From Lactarius indigo (lineage: Eukaryota > Basidiomycota > Agaricomycetes > Russulales > Russulaceae): DNA of 64,000 nt. Position 1 is the first letter of the stretch. The number at the start of each line of letters is the position of its first letter. Positions 56,035 to 64,000 of this stretch are shown piece by piece. Below the pieces are notes generated by a model that worked only from the letters and a program-made list of their open reading frames with translations, was not told the origin of the DNA and searched no databases. The DNA is taken from positions 558,001 through 622,000 of the forward strand of contig JAFKAC010000005.1 of the NCBI GenBank assembly GCA_025766275.1, read 5' to 3'. The position numbers were made by a program, and so were the translations under genes.

Positions 56035-59000
56035 GGTGGTTAATTGTAACAGTGTAATCATGACTCACTACTGTTCTATGAGAGTTCCAGTATCAATTTG
56101 CACCAGTTACGCAATGGCTGATATACGAGCACTAGTCGACTCAGGAGCAACCCACTGCTTCATGAGACCATCCTTTGTTAAAAGGATGGGACTTGGGACC
56201 AAGCAATTAGACGTCCCAAAGAAAATATGGAACATCAACAACACAGAGAACAAATCAGGGCGTATCACACATTATGTCAATGTTGATGTGCAAACTAAAG
56301 GAATTAACAAGGAGATACGCTTCCTTATCACGGATATTGGCAATGAAGACATCATGTTAGGATATCCCTGGCTTGCCACATACAACCTGCACATCAAGTG
56401 GTCACAAGCAGCCATACACGAAGACATGCTCCCTATCGTTATCCGATCAATAAACCCTCATATTGAGTGAACTGAGCCTGTAATGGTGGCCTCCTCAGTA
56501 CAAGAAGACAAATACAAAATTGTACACTCCTGCTAATGAACAGCAAGGACATAACCAATACTCACAGTGACAAAGGAGACTGTGGTGAGATACTAGATGC
56601 AGCTGGTAAGCAGCAGAGGGGAACTGTCAAGCAAGTGAAGCAAAAGATGTTCTGGCACACAGCAGTGAGGAACTGATGTGGACCAGGGGCGTACAAGCCT
56701 ACTACTTATACTATACAGGAGAGTGACACTAGTACAAGAGAAGTAACATAGTGTCACAGAGTACAAGAGACATTGTTCTACATGTGGGACAAAGGAGTGT
56801 GCTAATGGAGAACAAGGAGCGCAGAACAAAGAGAGTCCAGAAGTAAATGACATCATAATGATATCATGATAAAGATAGAACAAAGGAAAGTACAAAGGCA
56901 TTGAATATAATGCAGAGTCCGGATCTATGATATCATAAGGTACAGTGATGTCATACATGATGCAATGATAAGCGCTAGATTGTACAGATCAAAATGTGAG
57001 TAATCTACAAGTCCAATTAATCTAATCTAAAGCAGTCCATGCTGCAAGTCCGGTCCATATGAGCCGCTAAGTGCGCAGGGGTCACTTATCAACACCTGTG
57101 TCATCACTGACAAACAATGACAACAATTTGAAGAAGGCTGTCAGATCAGGGCAACCACCACAGACCTCACTATTGCCGCCCAACAATACATTACTAAAGC
57201 TGAGTTACCTCCTGAATATCAAGAATTTGAATGCCTCTTCAGTGAAGAAGTGTTGGACAGGTTTCCTCCCAGTAGACCTTGGGATCACACCATCGAGTTC
57301 AAACCAGGAACAGCTGATGCTATTGACTGCAAAATATACCCCATGACCCAGGAGGAAGACAAGAAATTGCGTGAATGGATCGACGAACAATTGAAAAAGG
57401 GATATATACAACCCTCCAAATCTCCATATGCCTCTTCTTTCTTTTTTATCAAGAAAAAGGATGGAAAGCTGCGACCCGTACAAGACTATAGAAAGATCAA
57501 TGCGGTTACCATCCGCAATCAATACCCTCTCCCCCTCATCTCCGACCTCATCACTGATCTCAGTAATGCCCACATCTACACCAAACTCGACATTAGATGG
57601 GGGTATAATAATGTACGCATCAAAGAAGGAGATGAAGAAAAGGCCACGTTCAAAACACGATACAGACTATTCGAACCAACAGTGATGTTTTTCAGCCTGA
57701 CCAACTCTCCAGCGACGTTCCAGACCATGATGAACTTCATCTTCAGGGACATCATCACCAAACATGAAAAGAAGGGAATGGTCATCAGAGTCTACATGGA
57801 TGACATTGGTATAGCCACAGGGCTCAAATACTCACTCAAGGATCATATTGAAGTGGTCAAAGATGTTCTCCACGTGTCCGCAGAACACAACTTATATTAA
57901 AAACTCAAAAAGTGTCTCTTTCACTCCCCACACATGGATTACCTGGGGGTAATCCTTGAAAAGGGGGTGACGCGCATGGACCCCGTCAAAATTTCCGGTA
58001 TTAAGGACTGGCCTACGCCAGATAAGGTTAAGGACATCTGCTCTTTTCCTGGCTTCTGCAATTTTTACCGACTTTTTATACAAGGATTTGCGACCAAGGC
58101 ATGACCACTCAATAAACTGACATGAAAGAATGTCGAATGGCCCTGGGGGACAGAAGAAGAAAAAGTGTTCCAAGACCTCAAAGCCCTTGTCACCAGCGAA
58201 CCTGTCTTAGCACACCCCAATCTCACTCAACAGTTCAAATTAGAAGTCAATGCCTCGGCTTTGCAACCAGCGCAGTTCTTCTTCAACGCAAGACAGATGG
58301 CAAAAAACACCCCATCAGTTACTACTCTTCCACTCTCAATGAAGCCGAACAAAATTATGACATTTATGATCTCCAACTCCTGGCCATTGTCATAGCATTC
58401 TGCCATTGGAGACCCCTTCTAGCTGGCTCCCCCCACAAAATTAAGGTCTTTTCCAACCATCTCAACTTGCAATACTGGAAATCGCCGCAAAAGATTAGTA
58501 GACACGTTGCTAGGGAAGTACTCAAACTTTCAGAGTATGACTTTGAGATTCATCACATCAAAGGAACATCCAATGGACATGCTGACACACTATCATGAAG
58601 ACCAGACTATGATCAAGGAGAAAATGACAATGAAGGAGTTACTGTCCTACCAAATCACGTCTTTGTGTGTGCAGCTACTTTAGATGAATCACGACATCCA
58701 CACTGGAGACCAGAAGTCCTACCAACAGAAATGATACCCGAACACCCCATTTACAAGCAGGACCAAGCTAAGTTAAAACCTTGGGTCGATGCTCATAAGC
58801 TAAAAGACATTGAGGGAACGTGGTACAAAGATGGGCGCCAAGTAGTCACTGGCAGCATTCACGACAAACACACCATTATAGCCACTCACCACAATTCCCC
58901 TGTCTATGGCCACCCAGGGATCAAATGCACCCTCCAACTTACCGAACGACACTATTGGTGGCTGCAAATGAAGAACGACATTGTGGATTATGTCAAGGGC

Positions 59001-60164
59001 TGTGCTGAATGTCAGCATCACAAAGTCAATCTCCGTCCCATTCGAGTGCCATTACAACCTATCTGCCCCAAACCAGAAGCCTTGCCATTTGAGACTATCG
59101 CGGTAGATTTTATCACCAAACTCCCTATCTCCCATGGATATGACTCTATCTTGATGATAACCGATCACGATTGTACCAAAGCTGCCATTTTCATCCCATG
59201 TAGCGAAGAAATAACAGCTGAGGGGATGGCAGCCCTGTATGTCTCTCATGTCTTTCCTTGATTTGGACTCCCCTCGCACGTTATCAGTGATCAGGATCCC
59301 CACTTTGCATCTAAATTCATGCAAGAGATATGCAAGATTCTCAGCATCAGCCAAAACATTTCAACCGCTTATCACCCTTGGACTGATGGCCAATCAGAGT
59401 GAACAAATCAATGGCTCAAACAATATCTCTGCTTTTGGGTAAATGAATGGCAAGACGATTGGGTTCGTTATCTGCCCATGGCAGAATTCACGCATAACAA
59501 CTGGCCTAATGAAACCACACAGGAGTCCCCCTTCTTTCTCTTATCAGGGTTCAATCCCTGCGCTGATTGGACTGATAGACCTTCCCCTATCCCACAAGTG
59601 TCACTAAGGCTAGACCAATTCAAACAGGCACGACAGCATGCCTTCTCCTGTATGCTCAAGGCACAAAAGTCATGGGTCAAACACAAAGATATGCCCAAAT
59701 TCAAAGAAGGCGACCTTGTGTGGCTTGAGGGACGTCATCTATGCACTCATCAACCAACAGCGAAACTAGTGGCTAAACACCACAGACCTTTTGAGGTCAT
59801 CCAGGTGATGTCTCCTGTCAATTACCGTCTCAAACTTCCCATGCAGTGGAGCATCCACGACATCTTCCACATAAATCTTCTGACACCTTATCGTGAGACA
59901 CCCATGCACAGACCAAACTATCAGCACCCACCACCTGATTTAGTCGATAACGAAGAAGAATACGAAGTTGAGAAGATTCTAGACTCTCGGCGATTCAGCA
60001 GAAGACGTCGGCTCCAATACCTCGTCAAATGGAAGGGATATCCTGACTCCAACAATCAATGGATAGATAAGGATGACATATTTGCCGATGAAGCTGTGCA
60101 GGAATTCAAACATTCTAATCCTGACAGAGAAATGCATATAAGGATGGGCCCTCCATCACGATGA
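56004..60164 (+). pseudogene. E3 protease-pol, split by copia solo LTR, decayed
   Basis: Protease DSGATHCF (about 56140) and LGYPWLATYN; TGA at 56468. After the solo LTR, RT with WDHTIEFKPG, KLDIRWGYNN and YMDD (57794-57805). TAA at 57898, TGA at 58102 and 58122. A frameshift near 58260 breaks the RNase H EVNAS motif (Asp replaced by Asn). Integrase: HGHPG-like YGHPGIKCTLQL, CAECQ, VDFITKLPIS, ISDQDPHF, SE*TNQWLKQYL with TGA at 59399. Chromodomain EEEYEVEKILDSRRFSRRRR (59958). The pol frame ends at 60164. Not functional. Confidence 0.85.
56529..57099 (-). repeat. copia-type solo LTR (561 bp) in E3
   Basis: LTR 56534-57094 aligns end to end with the 556-bp copia LTRs (TAATGAACAGCAAGGACA... 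to CACTTATCAACA) at perhaps 85-90%. The first base pair is TA instead of TG. Flanks are CCTGC and CCTGT, a duplication with one difference, consistent with an older insertion that lost its interior. Confidence 0.85.
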
Positions 60165-60802
60165 GTCCCCATCACCTTCTCCTCACCACATGTCCTCCAT
60201 TCAACGCAATGAACAGCTCACACTCCTCTCCACCCCTATCAACAACTCCTCCACCACGCTTGTTAACCCTGACTCCACCAACGACACCACAGCCACTGGA
60301 GCTGCAACAGTCGATGGTGTCGCCATGCAGCATGAGGACGACGGGCCTATTACTGCTGAAGAACTGCGCCAGACATTGCAACAATTCCCTGTGCCCATAC
60401 AGGGAACTCTCAGTAACGATACAGCAGCAACTCAACCAACACCGCCACCAATGTATGCCCTCACAAATCCTGACACTGGTGAGCCTGAAATGTTCATCAC
60501 ACAAGACGAGCTTTTTCGGCTTCAAGCAGCTGTCCCATGCAGTGCAACCACCAAATGCCATGAAGAAGTACAAGCAAGAATGGAAGGAAACAGCAGCACA
60601 GTGGCAGTGGGAGCAACTGCATATTGCTGCCTGCTGTCGCAAGATGAGGCAGGAGAGGAAGGAGTACTGGATGAAGCTGAGGATGAAGACGAGCTTATCA
60701 ACCATTACCCCATCAGTGTTACGCCCTAGCAGGGGTGTGGGTTCTAAAGGTTTTGAATCACACAAGTATCAAGCGAAGACTTCTGTTGTCTTATTGCTAT
60801 GA
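60161..60802 (+). other. overlapping open frame in E3 third-ORF region
   Basis: Open for 642 bp in the same register relative to the third ORF as 53329-53943 in E1. Only the segment around YKQEWKETAAQWQWEQL...RKMRQERKEYWMKLRM is conserved between the two; the Ser/Thr/Pro-rich remainder is not. It looks like an amphipathic helix. Confidence 0.4.
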
Positions 60803-61869
60803 AATACAAGTAGCAAAAGTGTGGCACAGGGTGCAGCACTACTCTGTAATGTAGGACTCCTCGTCCGAAGTGTCTGACACTTCTCTACACTCGATCTTGC
60901 TAGTGCACAGAGTATAACAGGTGTGACGTGTTGATATAGTTCAACTGCAAAGACTTCGAAGTGTCCTGGTTAGGGACTGAGGTAGGGGATGCACAAGAAG
61001 AGGGGAATAAGGTGAGGTCACACCAAAGTATGGAGGCAAGGTTGCTAGATTGCAAACGAAGCCAAGTCTGGCTTCCTACGGTCTATGGTACAGGTTTATA
61101 TAGGACAGGGTTCCAAACAACATGAACACAAGTCCACACAATATCAAAGAGACTAAACGGAGCAAGCAGAAGTTCGGATCAAGAGAAACAATGCCACTGG
61201 TAAAAGTAGCTCCTTTGGTAACAATGTATAGTACAGAAGGGGAAAGGCAGGGTGGAGACATACTGTGGCTGAGGTCCGAAGCGTCGGGTCATAACAATCA
61301 GGCACGCATTCCTTGAACATGAATTCTATGCTGAAGATCCAACAGCCACTCCCTTCCTCATCGATGCATCAGGGAACCCCCTGCACCGAGGACAAGTCGC
61401 CATGGCACAAGCGGCTTGTTATACACCAATGGGCAAACAAGACCTGGCAACCCGAGCCATTGTCCCTGAAGGGTTCTGGGTCAATTGAGGACCCCATTAC
61501 GTTCCGTTCCCGATCAAGCTCCCCAATGGACCGACGATACAAGCATCCCACATACAGGTTATCCAAGGAGGAGACCCCCTCGTACTCGGATTAGCTCCAG
61601 GGTCAGGCTTCCTCTATGGCAAACCCCTCTATGCCACACCACACCTCCCAAAAGACAACCACGCCCTCATCCCCCATGAGGAGTATTTCATGCTCTGTGA
61701 TTGTCACCCCACTGACCTGTTACTGATGCGCTTTGGGGATATTACCCTCATTGAAGAGCTGCATCAGTATCAGCAATTTGCGTTCACCAAAGACCAGCTA
61801 GAGCAATGAATCTGGATGTTGCGGGAGGAGAAGTATATGGTGTTGGAGGATAAGAAGGCCAGTATCTAG
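60190..61869 (+). pseudogene. E3 third ORF (post-pol), split by solo LTR
   Basis: First part 60190-60716, second part 61302-61869. Removing the solo LTR and one ATCAG joins in frame (CCC ATC AGG CAC GCA). N-terminal: ITAEELRQTLQQFPVPIQG, NPDTGEPEMFITQDELFRLQ, an acidic stretch (DEAEDEDELINHYPI). C-terminal: PFLIDASGNPLHRGQV, HIQVIQGGDPLVLGLAPGS, LYGKPLYATPHLP, IPHEEYFML, TDLLLMRFGDITLIEEL. TGA interrupts where E1 has VNRRPN, and again after QLEQ; TAG closes at 61867. Clearly homologous to the E1 and, more weakly, E0 third ORFs. Confidence 0.65.
60712..61301 (-). repeat. solo LTR (580 bp) in E3, TSD ATCAG
   Basis: LTR 60717-61296 starts TGTTACGCCC and ends GGGTCATAACA, flanked by ATCAG (60712-60716 and 61297-61301). 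On the minus strand it contains CCTATATAAACC, a likely TATA box, at about 61101-61090. Same family and orientation as the E0 5' LTR. Confidence 0.88.
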
Positions 61870-61937
61870 GATGGAAGACGAAGCAGAGCGAATGAGGCAG
61901 GAATTAAAGGTGGATTAGTGAGGTGGGCCTCACTCCT

Positions 61938-61950
61938 GAAAAGGGGGTGA
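61938..61950 (+). promoter_or_regulatory. E3 polypurine tract
   Basis: GAAAAGGGGGTGA directly before the TGTTAC start of the 3' LTR. Confidence 0.7.
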
Positions 61951-62444
61951 TGTTACGGTACGGACTTTGTTATGATTAGTGGATGACTCATGGCCGGTTA
62001 TGACTACGGCCCGACAGCAGTATTAGTCATGGACTCTTACATTGCATCAGTCAGCATAGTAGTTCGCATGTGATTGTGACTCATGTATGACTCATTCCTA
62101 GGATAGCTGTACTAGGGTTTGAGCTAGTTACGCTATTGGTCTCTTAGTATTCCAGCGGTGCTTTAAAGCCCACGTGTATCTGTATAAATAGTTGTCTCAG
62201 AAGACCAAGCCTCCCCATCTTGGTCTTCTTCAATCCACCATCTTGACTCGTCTCTTATCTGCCTTAGTCTTCGACTAAGAGTGCCTCCACTTCTATCCAC
62301 CAAGGGATAGTACTTCTTTACCCTTGCTGCAGCGTGTGCCCAAAGTGCCCCTGTTCAGCTCGTGTTGGGTTGACACCTGATCCCCATTCGCCTATTTTCT
62401 GCTAAGTCAATTACGCCTATTCAGAAGTCCAAGTTGGACTAACA
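61951..62444 (+). repeat. E3 3' LTR (about 494 bp)
   Basis: Starts TGTTACGGTACGG, ends TTGGACTAACA. It contains TATAAATA at 62183-62190, a plausible TATA box, and a pyrimidine-rich downstream part. The matching 5' LTR was lost with the 5' end of the element. Confidence 0.65.
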
Positions 62445-63238
62445 CTGGTTGTTACGCTTGTACGGGCGTAGTGTCCGACTTGGACGGTTCTGTGGGAACA
62501 CAATGCCCCAAATCGTCAGCCAACTTATGGGGGAGGCAAATACAGCCAAGGCGTCCCCTAGTCGACGAAGGTACTGGCAGCCTTCTATCAGAGGAACTGA
62601 GAGGCAGAGAATGGCAGATAAGGAGGGAAAGGGGGATGAGCAGACAGCCCAAAGAGAAGGCGGCAGACAGCCAACCACAGCTCAAAAGATAAAGAGGAGA
62701 AGACGGCGACCAGCCGGTACAATTCCTAAGAATCTCAAGCTAGGGAACTGGGGATACAAGCTACCCTACTTATACCCTAGCTACGGTAAGGTTCAAACTC
62801 AGAAACCCTAATACAACGATCCTAGGGTGAGTAATCGTACAGTAAGAGTGTCATCGGGAATGTGTAATCATCAGTCAGCATACAGTCAGTCAACCAATCA
62901 CAACAGAGTATCAGTCATCCTTATCGTAACAGTGTAATCGTCTATGAGTAATCCGCAGTCAGTATCAGTCATCAGGTACCATTCATCAGTCAGCCAGGCA
63001 CAAGCTCATCTGGACTCTTCCGGTGCATTCTAGCCAGGTCACATGCCGGGGTCACGTGATGGGCGATCTTGATATTGCTTTATCTGGGCCGGTGGAACCT
63101 ACAATTCTGCACATCATCGCAGAATGTCCAGTGGAACCGTGGGCCGGGGCACTTATCTCTTAGTTTGCAGCTTATCTCAGCCTTTTCTTCGTCATCCTCC
63201 TTTTCTTCACATGATTGCGTCCGTTGTATCGCCGTTTG
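62445..63238. other. LTR-like, unassigned
   Basis: TGTTACGC at 62450 and GTAACA at 62926-62931, and again at about 63256 and 63275, have the form of Ty3 LTR ends of this family. No pair with a matching 5-bp duplication was found. It is probably LTR material of E4 or a further insertion. An open frame at 62449-62811 has no recognisable content. Confidence 0.4.
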
Positions 63239-64000
63239 TCAAGGTTGTGAGGGCAAAACTGTAACACTGGTGGAGCGTAACAGTAAGGGTCTCCAATGTC
63301 TAAGGGCTTTTATGATCACCAGCAATTCCAGATCATAGATGTTGTAGTTGCATTCTGCCTCGCTCAGCGTTGCAGAGTAGTATCCTATAGGGTGCTTGTG
63401 CCCATCATTTTTCTTTTGTAAAAGGACAGTGCCTACCACGTATCCTGAAGCATCTACTTCTAATTTGAATTGGTCTTGTAGATGAAGGGTGCGCCAGCAC
63501 CAGTTCTTCTGTAACAAGGTGTTTGAGAGTTTGAAATGCATTATCTTCCTCTTCAGTCCATCTCCATTTGGTGTCTTTCCTTGTTAGTCGGTTTAGTGGG
63601 CGAGCATGGGTTGCAAAACCTCAGATGAATAAGCAGTAAAAGTTGCAGAATCCCAAGAAGGAGTGTACATCCCTGACTTTTGTTGGCCTTGGCCAATCTC
63701 TAATGCCGCAAACTTTTACCAGGTCCATACATGTTACCCCCTTTTCAAGGATTACCCCCAGGTAATCCATCTGAGGTTGATGGAAAGGCACTTCTTGAGT
63801 TTAAAGTAGAGGTCATGTTCTTGTGTGACGTGGAGGACATCTGTTACAGCAGCGATGTGTGCCTCTGACCTGTACCCCTTGTGCATGGCGATGCCAATGT
63901 CATCCATGTAGACTCAAATAACTGTACCCAATAACCCATGTTTTGCGATGGTATCACAATAGATGTGGTTCATCATCGTTTGGAAGGTTGTGGGGGAGTT
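63239..64000 (-). pseudogene. E4: Ty3 RT-RNase H fragment, cut by window edge
   Basis: Reading the minus strand from 64000: NSPTTFQTMMNHIY..., TGA immediately before VYMDDIGIA (about 63914-63900), the RT thumb region, a second TGA in FI*GFATHARPL (about 63630), then RNase H EVDASGYVVGTVLLQKKN...YDLELLVIIKALRHWRPLL. Coding similarity stops at about 63285 at a GTTACG word. It is more similar to E1 than to E0 (GYYSATL...AE.NY.IYDLELL). Broken copy; the 5' part lies beyond the window. Confidence 0.8.

Larger units (their letters stand above)
55716..62444 (+). mobile_element. E3: Ty3 chromovirus, 5' truncated, with two solo LTRs
   Basis: Starts inside gag directly after the E1 3' LTR. Order: gag C-terminus, protease, [copia solo LTR 56534-57094], RT-RNaseH-integrase-chromodomain, third ORF [solo LTR 60717-61296], polypurine tract, 3' LTR 61951-62444. 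Its close relation to E1 shows in shared motifs throughout. Many TGA codons and at least one frameshift (about 58260) make it defective. Confidence 0.85.

Noticed and set aside
62450..62931. Possible solo LTR TGTTACGC...GTAACA
   Set aside because: Flanking 5-mers CTGGT and GTGTA do not match, so the ends cannot be trusted.

Overview
The window looks like a repeat-rich stretch of a mushroom-forming basidiomycete (Agaricomycete) nuclear genome. The evidence is short GT-AG introns (about 40-70 bp) in every resolvable host-type gene, a Tnp2 (CACTA-type) transposase, chromodomain Ty3 elements with Gly/Pro-rich gag, and the almost complete absence of host genes in the right half. I cannot name the species. 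No rRNA, tRNA or CRISPR feature was found.

Layout, left to right. 1-5.75 kb: mostly non-coding, with one possible small membrane ORF and one multi-exon gene of unknown function. 5.76-9.0 kb: a 3.2-kb foldback element with two near-identical inverted arms of about 1.1 kb around a 0.97-kb spacer; a second copy (18.67-21.46 kb, spacer in the opposite orientation, right arm truncated) and a third fragment (30.69-31.98 kb) follow. Between and after the copies lie four spliceable genes: a 233-aa unknown protein (9.2-9.9 kb), an 844-aa kinase with a nuclease-like N-terminal part (11.1-13.8 kb, minus), a 612-aa eight-exon unknown protein (15.9-18.3 kb, minus) and a 381-aa WD40-like protein (21.7-23.2 kb). 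At 23.8-28.7 kb is a six-exon Tnp2 transposase gene whose last exon is split by a 797-bp hAT-type MITE flanked by a perfect 8-bp duplication.

32.7-64.0 kb is a pile of nested LTR retrotransposons. E0 (minus, Ty3/chromovirus, 32.7-41.9 kb) has a long intact pol and carries a 2.47-kb TIR element in its third ORF. Its 5' LTR abuts the broken gag of E1 (plus, Ty3, 41.9-55.7 kb). E1 is itself interrupted by a complete, apparently young Ty1/copia element (43.76-49.99 kb; 556-bp LTRs with one mismatch, TSD TATCA, intact 1440-aa ORF) and by a 727-bp solo LTR. E3 (plus, Ty3, 55.7-62.4 kb) follows directly and carries a copia solo LTR and a 580-bp Ty3-type solo LTR. E4 (minus, Ty3) runs off the right edge.

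Removing each insertion and one copy of its target duplication restores the reading frame of the interrupted ORF in most cases, so the relative order of insertions can be read directly. The three larger Ty3 elements share a gag/pol -1 frameshift cassette and a third ORF between the chromodomain and the 3' LTR. In E1 and E3 that third ORF overlaps another long open frame in the same relative register. Their nonsense mutations are mostly TGA at positions where sister copies have arginine (CGA) or tryptophan (TGG), consistent with C-to-T decay of silenced DNA.
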